A stretch of 64,000 nucleotides of DNA from Utricularia gibba. Its lineage: Eukaryota > Streptophyta > Magnoliopsida > Lamiales > Lentibulariaceae. Positions 1 through 12,467 of the stretch are shown piece by piece. The position numbers and the translations under genes were made by a program. How positions within the stretch are numbered: position 1 is the first letter of the stretch; each line of letters starts with the position of its first letter. The stretch spans positions 124,001-188,000 of the forward strand of contig CM007991.1 of NCBI GenBank assembly GCA_002189035.1, read 5' to 3'. The notes under the pieces are model-generated. The model made no database searches. It had not been told where the DNA came from and saw only the letters and a list, made by a program, of their open reading frames with translations.

Positions 1-3000
1 GAGCTCCAGGAAAGTTCGAATAGAATCTATGAAGACGATAACGGGAGGTTTCTCAGGGCACTCAGAAACCGAGCTGAAAGGTATTCGATTATGGAATTTT
101 TCTTTTTCATTTATTGCAAAAAAGTCTGCATTTTTGGTTATAGGATATGCTTTTTAATTAATTGTTTTACAATTTTTATTTCTTTTTGTTCGCCTACCCA
201 AATTTTCATGTTGGTTATAGGTTTAATAAAAATTATTAATTTTCAACTCATTACACATTTTAATAAAATATTTTTATTAATAAAAGTACAAAAATTAATA
301 TTGAAAATAGCCATGGTCACTTTTAAAGTCACATATCTCAGATCTATTCATCATTGAATGCTAATTAATATTTAGAAATTAATGTGTTATTTTATATTCA
401 TCATTATGTAATGAGCATATGAAATCATGGGAGGATAGAATATTTTTATTATTCTTTTTTAAATTAAACGATTAGAATTAATTATCAATAATTTGAAGTA
501 ATAATAATGATTATAGTAAAAAAAGAGAGATTTTCCTAATGAAACTCATAATGGGCTACTGATTTGTAACTACGGCCGGGTATGTTTTTGGAGTAGAGTT
601 GGGATAGATATACCAAAGGTGGAGGTTCGTTACGAGCATTTGACCGTTGATGGAGATGCAGCCGTGGGATCGAGGGTGCTCCCCACATTGTCGAATTCCG
701 CGCTCAGCTTTGTAGAGGTAATGTGACATGAACCCTTCCCACGTATTCTGGTTTCGGCCTGCTGTTACTCAAAAAGTGGCCGCATTTTGATTCTTCAGGG
801 AGTGTTTGAGAAATTCGGGATTCTTCAATCAAGAAAAAGGTGTATCAGAATCCTCAACAATGTCAGTGGGGTCATAAAGCCTTCGAGGTAAAAACACTCC
901 TGTTTCTTGCATATCCATGAAAGGGAATGATTTTCTTGCATTCAAGATTTGAAAGATTTTTTTTTTCTTTGAAGGCTTACCTTGCTTCTTGGCCCCCCTG
1001 GAGCTGGGAAATCTGTATTTCTCAAGGCGCTTGCAGGAAAGTTGGATGAAGATCTCAGGGTGTGTGTTGATTTAGTGTGTGGGGTGCAAATTTCGGCGAT
1101 ACAGTTGCTGATGGATGTCTTGTTCTTGTGTTGTTAGGTAAGTGGGAGAGTTACCTACTGCGGTCATGAGCTTTCAGAGTTCATTCCTCAGAAGACATGC
1201 TCTTATATCAGTCAGTATGATCTTCACCATGGGGAGATGACAGTAAGGGAGACTCTGAACTTTTCAGCTAGATGTTTAGGAGTTGGAAACCACTACAAAA
1301 TCCTTAAGGAACTATTTAGGAGGGAGAAGGAGGCAGGCATTGAACATGACCCTGAGATCGAAGCATTCATGAAAGCTATGGAAGAAGCTGGCCGAGATTT
1401 TGGTCTTATAATAGACCATACTCTTAAGGTATGCATTCATCTACCTGTTTCTCAACGAGGGATTCAACAAATAAAAAGTTCATTTAAACCTGTTTTGAGT
1501 TCAGCATCTTGGGCTAGATGTATGTGCTGATATTCTTGTGGGAGATGAGATGCGACGAGGTATTTCAGGTGGACAGAAGAAGCGGCTCACTACCGGTATG
1601 TGAATGGAATTGGCACATGAGCAAGCTATTCTATCTTCTGGCTTAGTTTTGAGTCATTTTCATCTTTGCATGGCGTAGGCGAAATGCTAGTTGGGCCTGC
1701 AAAGGTTTTCTGCATGGATGATATATCAACTGGTCTTGATAGTTCAACAACCTTTCAAATTGTGAAGTACATGAGACAGATGGTGCATATCATGGATGTG
1801 ACGATGGTCATCTCCCTTTTGCAGCCTGCTCCTGAACTATTCGATCTTTTCGATGATATTATCTTGATCTCTGAAGGAAATGTTTTGTACCACGGTCCTC
1901 GTGAAAGCATACTCCCATTTTTCGAGAGTGTCGGATTCAAGTGTCCCGACAGAAAAGGAGTTACAGATTTTTTGCAAGAAGTAACTTCGATAAAGGACCA
2001 AGAGCAATACTGGTTTAGAAAGGAGAAGCCTTATAAATACATATCGGTATCCGATTTCGTGGATTGTTTTAGTTCTTCCCACGTTGGACTAACACTTTTT
2101 GATGATCTTGCAGTACCGTATGACAAAAACAAAGCTCACCCTGCTGCATTGGTCACTGAAAAGTATGGGATATCTAACTTGGAGTTGTTTAAGGCATGCT
2201 TATCAAGGGAATATCTTTTGATGAAACGCAATGCCATTGTGTACATATTTAAGATCTTTCAGGTCACTGTAATGTCCATAATCACATTCTCAGTGTTCTT
2301 CAGAAGTGAAATGGCAGTGGGAAAAATTGCAGATGGTGGGAAATTTTATGGTGCCCTGTTTTTCAGCCTCATTACCTTGATGTTCAATGGAACAACTGAA
2401 CTTGGCTTGACGGTTCTGAGACTTCCTGTGTTCTTCAAACAGAGGGATGCTTTGTTCTTTCCAGCTTGGGCATTTTCACTACCAATCTGTCTTCTCAGGA
2501 TTCCCATTTCCTTCATAGAATCATTCATATGGATGGCTTTTACGTACTACACAATCGGATTTGCTCCAGATCCTACCAGGTATTGTATTGCAATATGAAT
2601 CTTTTGTGATGTCACTATTCTGTTGAACTGAAACAGAGACATGGGCGTTCTTTTTCAGGCTATTTCGTCAGTTTTTGGCTTTTTTTGCACTACATCAAAT
2701 GGCTCTATCGCTATTTAGATTTCTTTCTGCGATTGGAAGAACACTTATTGTCTCCTTTGCTCTCTCCACCTTCACTTTGCTACTGGTTTTTGTCCTTGGT
2801 GGATTCATTATATCAAAAGGTTACCCTTTAACTCCCTTGTTCAAGTTATGGCATTGTGTATCTCTCTGTTTACTTGTTATGTACTCTCTGTTTTTTAGAT
2901 GACATAAAGCCATGGATGATTTGGGGTTATTATCTTTCTCCGATGACATATGGCCAGAACGCAATTTCCATAAACGAGTTTCTTGACAAAAGATGGAGCA

Positions 3001-6000
3001 CTGTATGATGACTGTAGCTCATTCGTTGAACCTTTAGTTTGTCTCTTTCACTTAAACGGCTTCTTTTTAATCCGCAGCCAAATACTGATCCAAGGATCCC
3101 GGCGCCTACCATAGGAAAGGCTCTGTTGAGAATGAGAGGAATGTTCACAGAGGAGTACATGTATTGGGTTTGTGTTGCAGCATTGTTTGCATTCTCTCTT
3201 GTCTTCAACATTGGCTTTATCGTCGCATTGACATACCTGAATCGTAAGTTTTCTGTTGAGTTCATGTCGTTTTTTTTTTCTCTAAACTCCCTTTGGTCAC
3301 ACTCCGTACATAAATTGTGTAGCTTTTGTGAGTACAAAATCCACTCTCGTGGAAAACGAAGGCATGTTTGAAAAGAAAATCGTCGTGCCTGGTCCTGCTG
3401 AAATAGTAAACTGCAAAGTCTGCACAGTTGAAGGTATGAGAGCAGTCGAAAGATCCCCAAATGCTTCAAAAATTGTATTTTAATGGTATACATTTTGCAG
3501 ATGAGAAAATGTTTCGTTGTACAAAGAAAGGAATGGTGCTTCCATTCACTCCCCTGTCCTTGGCGTTTAACCACATCAGTTACTATGTCGATATGCCAGC
3601 TGTAAGTGATGTTCAAAATATTCATTCTTCATGGATGAACCATCTACTGACAATATTACATGCTTGGTTCTCCATCTACAGGAGATGAAGAAGAAAGGGA
3701 TACAAGAGAATAGGCTGCAGTTATTGCGAGATGTGAGTGGAGTATTCAAACCTGGAATTCTAACATCTTTGGTAGGTGTGAGTGGGGCTGGAAAAACTAC
3801 GTTGATGGACGTCTTGGCTGGAAGAAAAACAGGTGGATACATCGAAGGCAGCATAAGCATATCTGGTTTTCCAAAGAATCAAAGAACCTTTGCTCGTATC
3901 AGTGGATACTGTGAGCAGACGGATATTCACTCTCCACATGTTACAGTCTATGAGTCAATTGTATACTCTGCTTGGTTGCGACTTTCACCTGAAATAAACC
4001 AGGAATCAAGAAAGGTAAGTGCTGTTGTACATTAAGAGATAGTTTGCGTTGCTCACTTAATGAAATTTGTTAATGTTTTGAAGATGTTCGTGGAAGAAGT
4101 GATGGAGTTGATTGAGCTCCAGCCATTGAGGGAATCCCTGGTTGGGCTGCCTGGGGTAAATGGTCTGTCAGTTGAACAGAGAAAGAGATTAACCATAGCA
4201 GTAGAGCTTGTTGCCAATCCTTCCATAATCTTTATGGATGAACCCACATCAGGCCTTGATGCTAGAGCTGCTGCAATTGTCATGCGAACAGTTCGCAATA
4301 CAGTTGACACAGGCCGAACTGTCGTCTGCACAATTCACCAACCAAGCATAGACATATTTGAAGCATTCGATGAGGTAATTTTCTGAATTTCCCATCCCTT
4401 AATGTGGACTGATGTCGATACTGATTGCCACCAAACTGCAGCTTTTACTCTTGAAAAGAGGGGGACAAGTTATCTATGCAGGACCTCTAGGGCATCATTC
4501 TCACCAGCTGATAGATTACTTTCAAGTGAGTACTTGATGTTGAAATAAAAAATAAGTTGGTTTTATACTAGTAGCGAGTAAAGTACTAAAATCACTTGCA
4601 TTCATCACGCAGTCAGTGACAGGGATTCCAAAGATCGAAAAAGACACCAATCCTTCTACATGGATGCTCGATATCAGTACACCAGCATTGGAAGAACAAC
4701 TTGGCATTGATTATGCAGAAATTTATGCAAACTCTGATCTTTACAGGTGATAAGACGATACCAACTATTTCTCAAAACCTTTCCTCTCGTGTCTAATTTA
4801 ACCCGTGTTGTGCCTGGATTCGTGCTATCAAACAGGAAGAACCAAGAGCTCATCAAGCAGCTCAGCACTCCTGCAATAGGGTCAGAAGATCTTCATTTTC
4901 CAACTAAACATGCACAATCCTTCCTCTCTCAATGCAGAGCTTGCTTCTGGAAACAAAACTTGTCATACTGGAGAAACCCACAATACAATGTGGTGCGTTT
5001 CTTCTTGACAACAATAATTGGTTTCGTTTTCGGAGTGACATTCTGGAAAAGGGCAGACAAGATGTAAGTCACAAAATCACTTCTTTCCGTCATAATATTA
5101 ACTTGGCTTCTCTTAACAGTAACTGATTCGACAGACATAAGCTACAAGATCTGACGAACATAATTGGAGCCATGTATGCAGCAGTTAATTTCCTAGGGGG
5201 CATGAACACTTATGCTGTGCAATCAGTAGTGGAAATCGAAAGAACTGCTTTTTACCGTGAAAAAGCTTCTGGGATGTACTCAGCTCTGCCATATGCATTT
5301 GCTCAGGTACAGAAGGAAAAAGATCACCTTTTTTTTTTCTATCTTCCCCTGATTCAAGATGCTTGACATAGCTGATAAATCACACCTCACAGGTTGCCAT
5401 CGAGACGGTTTACACAGCAATGCAAACACTCATCTACAGCCTCCTCCTTTACACCATGATGGGATTCGATGTCCGTGTTGATAAATTCTTCAACTTCTAC
5501 TTCTACGTTTTCATGTGCTTCCTATATTTCACTGCGTACGGAATGATGTTAGTAGCCCTGACCCCAAATTGCCACATTGCTGCTGTGGTGATGACATTCA
5601 TTCTCAGCTTTTGGAATCTCTTCTCCGGGTTCCTCATTCCAAGAACAGTAAGTAAAACAAACAAAACAAAAAAGCAACCTCTCAATTTCATGTTTCAACA
5701 ATGCCAACTCACTTTTACATTACTGAAACTTGCAGCAAATACCCAAATGGTGGAGGTGGTATTATTGGGCCAATCCAGCTTCATGGACAATCTACGGCTT
5801 GATCACATCTCAAATAGGCGATAGTAGAGGTACAATTGAAGTTCCTGGCTATGGTGATGTATCATTGAAGGATCTCCTCCATTACTACATGGGATTTGAT
5901 TACAACTTCTTGGGAGTTGTTGCGGTTGCTCACGTTGCATGGGCTGCCTTCTTTTGCGTCGTCTTCGCTCTTGGCATCAAGTACCTCATCTTCCAGAGGA

Positions 6001-6005
6001 GATGA
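1..6005 (+). CDS. Full-size ABCG (PDR-type) ABC transporter, 5' end outside the window
   Basis: ATP-driven plasma-membrane exporter of the pleiotropic drug resistance class; family substrates include hormones, cuticle precursors and defence metabolites, and this one's is unknown. Twenty exons are visible: 1-80, 597-717, 799-887, 975-1059, 1138-1428, 1505-1595, 1679-2579, 2659-2819, 2899-3002, 3078-3243, 3323-3433, 3501-3601, 3682-4014, 4084-4374, 4442-4525, 4613-4746, 4836-5063, 5135-5306, 5393-5647, 5736-6005; all phases close. The order is NBD1-TMD1-NBD2-TMD2. NBD1 has Walker A GPPGAGKS and signature [11 protein letters not shown]2 has Walker A GVSGAGKT, the PDR-typical degenerate signature LSVEQRKR, Walker [11 protein letters not shown] and [14 protein letters not shown]. 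The C-terminus is the usual short polar tail after the last membrane span. Odd: the NBD1 Walker B reads CMDDIS where the family has MDEIS. The start codon and most N-terminal residues lie upstream of the window. Confidence 0.93.
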
Positions 6006-7083
6006 GGATTTGTAAATGTTAGAAAATCAGAACCCTAATTCGACGGTTGTTATGTAAATTGGGGGTCGAGGTGAGCCAGCTGGAGTTTTTGTGTTGGCCC
6101 CAAGAGTTTCTGTAATTGTAGTGCTGTATCCCTCTTTTTTCAACGGCTAGTAATTGAATTCTTCCAAGGCGTAGCTGGGCCGCATTACAGGCGATAACAA
6201 CTGATTTTCCCCATTTCTCTGCGTCTAGGGTTTGTCTATCGTCATCCCTTCCTTCCCGTAAATCTCTACGTTTCCTGTTTCACTTATCCAAATCGGTTGA
6301 TTCTTTAGTGACAGTTTCCTCCTATGTTTATACGACGTTTCAGGGATTCTGCGGGGGTTGACTGCTGGGGGTAAAGGAGACGAAAAGCCGATCCAAGTGT
6401 CACTTAACTGTGAGTTCAATCTGAGGAACCCCCTTTTGTTGCGTGGTTGGTTTGTATCGTTCTGTGTTCTTGTCAACTGATTTATGTGTGTTGCGTATGC
6501 GCAATTTGGTGCCGAGAAGAAAAAATTTCGAGTTTTAGACGTATTGTCCTATCATGGGGCTGCTTTGGATCCTGGGAAAGGGTTGAATTATAAGGGGTTT
6601 AAATATTCGCGATAAAGATTGTATTTTTAACATTTGGTGTTCCTGGGGATAATTTTTGGTATTGATTGAATGGAGACCTTTGTGTATAGCTTGCTTGCCT
6701 TTTCATTTGTTAAGTTGCTACCATTGAGACGTTTAACACGAAAGATGTTTCAGGTATATTGACTGGGAGGTGTCTGGTTGTTGAGTTCATTCCCAGATAA
6801 AAAGGTTTTCTTTTTGTTCATGGCTTTATCTTGCGTGATATCTCTTCAGCATTTCATGAAGACAGCAAATCATATTCATTTGAACTTTATGGTGTACTTC
6901 AAATACTACATCTTGGTTTTGTTATTTCATTACCAAACATGGATATATTGATCATAAGCCCAGTTGTGCCATTTGTTCTCTAAATATTTGTCGTTGTAAA
7001 AAATTCTTGGATTTGAGTAGAATGCGAACAGTTTGTGGTTATTCAAAGGGGATTTTGTCCATTTATTTTAGAAACAGTACAAA
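6006..7083 (+). other. ABCG 3' UTR followed by promoter, leader and leader intron of the A20/AN1 gene
   Basis: No coding exon is seen. The first 150 bases are probably the 3' UTR of the transporter. From about 6190 the sequence looks like a plant 5' leader (pyrimidine-rich, CTAGGGTTTG), followed by T-rich DNA. A good 3' splice site, TTTATTTTAG, ends at about 7071, just before the ATG at 7084. A leader intron is common in A20/AN1 genes. The leader start was not fixed from sequence. Confidence 0.45.
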
Positions 7084-7615
7084 ATGGAACAAAATGAGAC
7101 CGGCTGCGAAGCTCCTCAGGCCCCTATCCTCTGTGGACCTCAACAATTGTGGATTCTTCGGAACAGCAGCCACCATGAACATGTGCTCCAAATGTTACAA
7201 AGACCTTGCATTAAAGCAAGAGCAAGTCAAGCTTGCCGCATCATCCATCCAGAGCATTGTGAACGGGACTTCCAGTACATCTGAAACGGATTCTGATGTA
7301 CCTACAATGACTAAAGCCAGGCAGAGTGTGATTATCAACACGGCTGTAGCATCATCACCACAAGCTTCTGCTGCAGTCCCACCTCAGGAAGCTAAAGAGC
7401 CTAAAGAAGGCCCAAAGAGGTGTGGCTCTTGCAGAAAACGTGTAGGTCTCACCGGCTTCAACTGCCGCTGTGGTGGCATCTTCTGCTACATTCATCGCTA
7501 CTCTGACAAGCATGAATGCCCCTTCGATTATCGCTCTGCAGGCCAGGAAGCCATTGCCAAGGCCAACCCGGTGGTCAAGGCCGACAAGCTAGACAAGATT
7601 TGTCCCACGCTCTGA
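7084..7615 (+). CDS. A20/AN1 zinc-finger stress-associated protein (SAP), reading frame broken in the A20 finger
   Basis: SAP proteins bind ubiquitin through A20 and AN1 zinc fingers and act in abiotic-stress responses. The ATG at 7084 gives [17 protein letters not shown], which matches the family N-terminus up to the first A20 cysteine. The rest of A20 ([15 protein letters not shown], then SKC) and the whole AN1 finger ([27 protein letters not shown]) are read in another frame, which is open from about 7007 to the stop at 7613-7615. The switch falls at about 7131-7143. Homologues have one residue between the first Cys and NNC; here seven bases sit there instead of three. Either there is a small insertion (net +1) that truncates the A20 product, or the base sequence is wrong. 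Without the break the protein would be about 176 residues, normal for the family, with an intronless coding region. Confidence 0.85.
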
Positions 7616-7997
7616 ACAGTTGAAAATCCCCATATTGATGCAGTTGCTTGTGGCTATGTTGGGTATGATTTGTTGATGGTAGTTATGATTTGGCTATGGA
7701 CTTTCTCCTGCTGTAATATCTTTATGCTGTCTACTTGTGTTGAATGTCATGGGATTTCAACTTCAAGGATACCTCTGTGGAGCAACCTGTAGAAGATGAA
7801 GCCAGGAAGCTCTGTTTTTTCATTGGATAACAACACATCGTCCTTAACCTCCAAGGACTATAAAAATAAACAATGAGGTACCAGTAGCATTGTTAGGATT
7901 TTGTTTGGGGAAATCTCTTCCTCCCACGTCCCTAGTTTCCATTCTGTAAAGTTGTTACCTTTGATCCTATCTCCAACATTTCACCATCAGCATACTA

Positions 7998-10900
7998 CTA
8001 CCGGAAACTTCGCCGGAGAACATCCACCAACAGCACTCCGTCGCTGGGTGCTTGGCCAGTTTTCCAGACAGTAAAACCTGCCTTGAAGAAATTATTGTCA
8101 TTCCATCGCTTCAATGCCTGCAGCGAAAAAGGGCCGTGCATCTTCCCTCGGGGATCCACATAGTGCCAATCAGCAATGTTTGTAGGTTCAGCATTTCCTT
8201 CTGGCTCTGACTCATCCTCATCGCTGCTGAGTTCAATAATCTCATCAGTAGCCACAGCTTTTACCCGAAATTCCTGTGCTGGCGGTGGCATGGATGATTT
8301 TTGGATCTTCGGGCTGTCACTTAATGTTGAACACCCTGTGTCCATTACCCTTTCCTTCTCTGTGGTACTTGTATATACTGAAACAGAATCATGCATATCC
8401 ATTCCTGCCTCCTTTTCTTCACAATTCCTATCTTCAATACCAAAAGAAAAATTTCTCTTGCCTCCCAGCTTCTCTGGGTAACTCATCTCGCTTGAAATGT
8501 TTTCTTCCAATGGTGATGGCATGTATGCCTCTGTCGTCTCTTTTCCAGCATTGATGGGATCATGCATATGTCCATTATTCTCATGGGGCAGGACATCAGC
8601 TATATTAACCAAATGAGCACGTCCATCAACTGCGAGCATACAAGTAGTATAAGGATCAGCTTTTGTTTCCACCTTCAATTCATACTTGAGTTCAAAATGA
8701 AGACAAAATTCATGAATTCTAGAGGCTTACCACTTGGACTTTTAACAGTAGCGAAGCCATCGGTGCTCATGACCGAAGTTTGCTGGTTATCAGAACAGTG
8801 CGACTGGGAAAGGGATGGGAGATTGACGAAACCTGAGAAGAAGTGTGACGAAGTTGACAAGGTGTAATGGATATTCAAGCAACAATCTTACATACTAGTT
8901 ATAGTGGTTTAGGAAAATGTACCTGAATCACCTGAGGAGCATGCATCTGCATCAAACAGACAATTTGATTCTGATATTTGAGCCCTTGCCTCGGCCGTAC
9001 TAGAAGCATCTCTCTCTTCAGCAATCACATCGGGAATGCTAGGTAACAATTTCTCTTGAGTCTGAAGCATCTTCCTTTGATCCAGATACTCAAATAGTGT
9101 GAATTCTAAAAGGTTAAGGCAACGTTATAGCACAATGAAAAGCAACAAACATGATGATGACACAATGCAGAAAGAAAGAATTGTTCGATCCTTCTCCAGG
9201 GGGTTCTGTGACTAGGAACAGCACGTAGCATATATAGACGCTAACTGATTGACACCCTCAACTAGGAACACCCATATGCTTGCCATAGAAATAATTTTCC
9301 CATGTAACTTAAGGATATTCTCTTCGCCATCCCTTTTCATTTGCATGATTAATTTTCTTCTGCAACACGGACAGCTCCTTAGCAATCCGCTGCGATCAAA
9401 TGGTGATGGTTATAGGACGCTGCTATACCAAGCAAACAAGATACGACTGACTACATGCAGAAAGAATGTTCATGATTTGAGATTTCCAAAGCTGATTTTG
9501 GCACATTCAAATGACAAGGCATACTCCTGTTAATTTTTCACCAGAGTATATCCAGTCTCACCAAATAATGAAAAAAAAATTCACGACATACATGTTTTGT
9601 TATATCCTCATGCAGCAATTGTGCCTTCAACTCGATCTCCTTCTGTCAAATAATGATTCACAAGTTTAAAATGGGTAACCGAAATAGGAAAATGGCATCA
9701 TTATCTACGGGCCTGATATTTATTACATAACACTCAAAGAGAACAATATGCGAGTTTGCCTTCCTGCTAGTAAAGGAATGGCGATTTAACTCGAGCTATA
9801 AGCCTTAGGAAGAGATAACAACTTGTAAGAATTTCCTTTGGGGCACTTCATAAAAATTTAATTTCCATCGGTTCGATGGAACTTCTAAAGATAATGTATT
9901 TTGAGGCATATGGCAGCTAATGATGACCCTATTCAAAGCATGTTTTCTTAAAGTGGTCATAGACCTTGATATCAAGCAGTCAGGAGGAAAAGTTCAGCTG
10001 TATATGAATCTTACAACACTGAACTTTTTAAGCACGCCACATATTACTCTTTTATGCACATCCTCAACTTCTTCCTACAAAATGAATACAGCATAAATGC
10101 CGTGGGTTAGAGTCTAAACAAATCTCAGCATTAGATGAATCAAATATGAAGTGCCATTAAGAACTAAAAATTAACTAAGTTGAGAAACAGTTTCTATGGT
10201 GGTAGAAATCAGAGAGAACACAAGTCATCGGAAAAAAATTCAAAAGAGAAAGTAAATTCATAGTCAATGAAATATTTGAGAGTTCGTATGACTAGTTACC
10301 TCTAAGAAGTCTTCGTCTGACAACATGGATAAAGTAACTTCGTTAAGAAAATTTGCAACTTTCAGATGGATTTCAGCATTAGGACTAACAGCAAGGGAAA
10401 AGTTTTCAACACCTGCCAAATAAATGATAACGCAAATACATATGAAGAGAAGAGCAACAATCACAATCATGCAATGTAGCCCATTCGACATACAAGATCA
10501 AATACAACACGTAAATTCTCTCTAGTTAGCCAAATTACCAGTAACAAGTTGAAGATGAAACAAAGGCGTCTGAAAATTATCATTTGTGTTGGATTTCATC
10601 CTGACAAAGCTCCCAACAATTTTTTTCTCAAAGCTTGTTCGATCATGAAGAAGCTCCATAATCAAACTTTTCTTCAAGTATATTAGCTTGATATTCCTGG
10701 GAACAATTGCAGCAAAGAAACTTCGATGTGACTTCACGCCCATGGTTGTGAAAGCCTTTTTTCTTTTGTCTTTTTCTTCTGAACTGTCAAGAGATTCGTC
10801 ATCAGACTCATCACTTTCTTCACAAAGGTGCTCCTCAAGCAACTCATGAATCTTTTTCGTAGAAATGGACTTCTTCCCAAAAAGAGAAAAAAGTCTCTCA

Positions 10901-11154
10901 TCACATATAACTGTCTTCTTCTTTCCTTCAGCACAGAGGCTTTTCTCTTTTATATACCTCAATATGAATCTAACCAATTCTAGTTTACTGTACTCCTTTT
11001 CAGTATCCACATTAACAGCCTCCAGAAATTCAATCAGACGCTTTGAAGCCCATCCAAGAAATTCAATCTTCCTTACTGCGACTCTTCTCTTTCTTTTATT
11101 AAAAATGGGCGGGCCTTCACCTTGACCCTCTGCAACCCAGTAATTGTCATCCAT
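7998..11154 (-). CDS. SWIB–Plus3–GYF domain nuclear protein (Arabidopsis AT5G08430-like)
   Basis: Eight exons in transcription order: 11154-10539, 10412-10300, 10074-10015, 9642-9592, 9389-9319, 9098-8923, 8832-8731, 8659-7998. They sum to 1851 bp (616 residues) with all phases closing. Domains are SWIB (about residues 28-115; FLGWASKRLIEFL, VICDERLFSLFG), an acidic linker, Plus3 (about 145-265; FAAIVPRNIKLIYL, EILSM-type core ending SDEDFLEV), a helical stretch, a low-complexity region with IIELSSDEDES, and a C-terminal GYF domain (DWHYVDPRGKMHGPFSLQAL). Plus3 and SWIB occur in transcription-elongation and chromatin proteins; GYF binds proline-rich peptides. The exon 5/6 junction has no GT–AG solution but is solved exactly by a U12 AT–AC intron. 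The last exon's acceptor (8660) is the least certain boundary. The 5' leader probably reaches about 11640. Confidence 0.88.
9099..9318 (-). other. U12-type AT–AC intron in the SWIB–Plus3–GYF gene
   Basis: On the minus strand the intron begins ATATCCTT at 9318, the exact U12 5' splice-site consensus. It carries GCCTTAAC (branch-site consensus TTCCTTAAC, branch A near 9114) and ends TTCAC at 9099, 15 bases after the branch adenine. Splicing at AT and AC joins GA to ACTATTTGAG and restores the reading GWRRELFEYLDQRK, which aligns with the family protein (GWRRELSEYLEKRE in Arabidopsis, from memory). Reading through instead meets an in-frame TAA at once. Removal would need the minor spliceosome. 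Confidence 0.88.
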
Positions 11155-12467
11155 ACCATCCAGAATGTAGAAGAGGGGAGCAATTCACATAAGCACTGCC
11201 TCTAACTAATGAGCCTACACGGGATCATTGAGAAATCAACTCATCAAAACTAAAGTAATATAAATAAATCCTTAAAACTCATGTAAGAACGACTGCATAA
11301 GCGAAATAAAAAAAAGGAACAAAATCCATTATTGGATCAGAAATCGCAAGGAAACAGTTCGAAACACAAAAAAATGACACTCAAATATCGCTCCGAACAA
11401 CTCGCAAGCCATGCAGGTAATCAAAAGAGTACGGGGTTGAGGTATAACCAAGAACCCTTTCACTGAAGCCACTGTTCGACGTAAATTGAGTGAATCAGTG
11501 CATATTATATCACCTTACACGACCGCTGTACACTGCTAGATAGGGTATTCTAATACCTCTTCCGGTACTTCAGAGAGGAAGGGCGAGGAGAGAGAAACTG
11601 CGGCAGAGGAGATCGCCGGGAACTCATCGGATTACGCCCGAAGGCAGAGCGGCGAGGGAGAAAAATGTTATCACTGGCACGTAAAAAAGGGGCATGTTGT
11701 AACGAATGTTTTACATTTTCCAAAATTTATTCGAAATGGAATTTTTCTATAAACCTTCCGTAGAATAAAAACTTGATAAATTTTTCTGTAAATTAAAAGG
11801 AATTTAATTCTATATTTATTTTCTCAATGGGCCAATTCATTTGGTACCCAGCTCGCTACAGCGTGTTTTCCTCCACGTGGGCCTCGACCCATTGTCATGT
11901 GGTGATCAGCGCAGATAGGGCTGCTAAGAGGCCCATGCGCCTTAATTTATGGGTCTGAATTGAGGCCCAACACAAGCACTACCCATCTACTATTGTTTAT
12001 TACCTCCTGAGCGTCATTAACAGAAAACAAGAGAATTATTAGACAGAGAGGGCGCTGATACAATGGTGGGGCCCATTCATGACTACCATTGGTCCCCATG
12101 CACATGGATGGCAGCATGTCACATGCCACATCTCAACCCACCCATTTCATTTTCAAGGATATGGCATGTGGTTGGGGCTGTTACTAAATTTGACCATAAA
12201 ATTGATTGAGATAATGGATTTTGATTTTGCACACTTTAATTGTGCAAAGTCCATTTTGTGGTGCGACCGGTTCGAGAAATGAAATTCAAACTTCTTGTTT
12301 TTGGTTCGGTTTCGAAACCGTACAATTTCGGACCAGTTCCGAACCGATCCCTTAACACTAGCATAAGAGTTGCTTTGGGTTCAGGTTTGGAGTAATTGTG
12401 TGTGACATACAGGGTGATGATAATAAAGCGTGATTCTAAATAAGGTAAAGCCTATAAATGAAAAGTT
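11155..12467. other. Intergenic: leader and promoter of the SWIB–Plus3–GYF gene, then gene-free DNA
   Basis: Bases 11480-11650 are rich in CT/GA and look like the start of the minus-strand transcript. From 11690 the sequence is AT-rich. Around 12265-12350 there are repeated GGTTCG/CGAACC words, including a 14-base perfect palindrome at 12307-12320, of the kind left by decayed transposable elements. No coding exon is supported. Confidence 0.5.

Noticed and set aside
8176-8554. Plus-strand open frames opposite the GYF exon
   Set aside because: Antisense shadows of the well-supported last exon.
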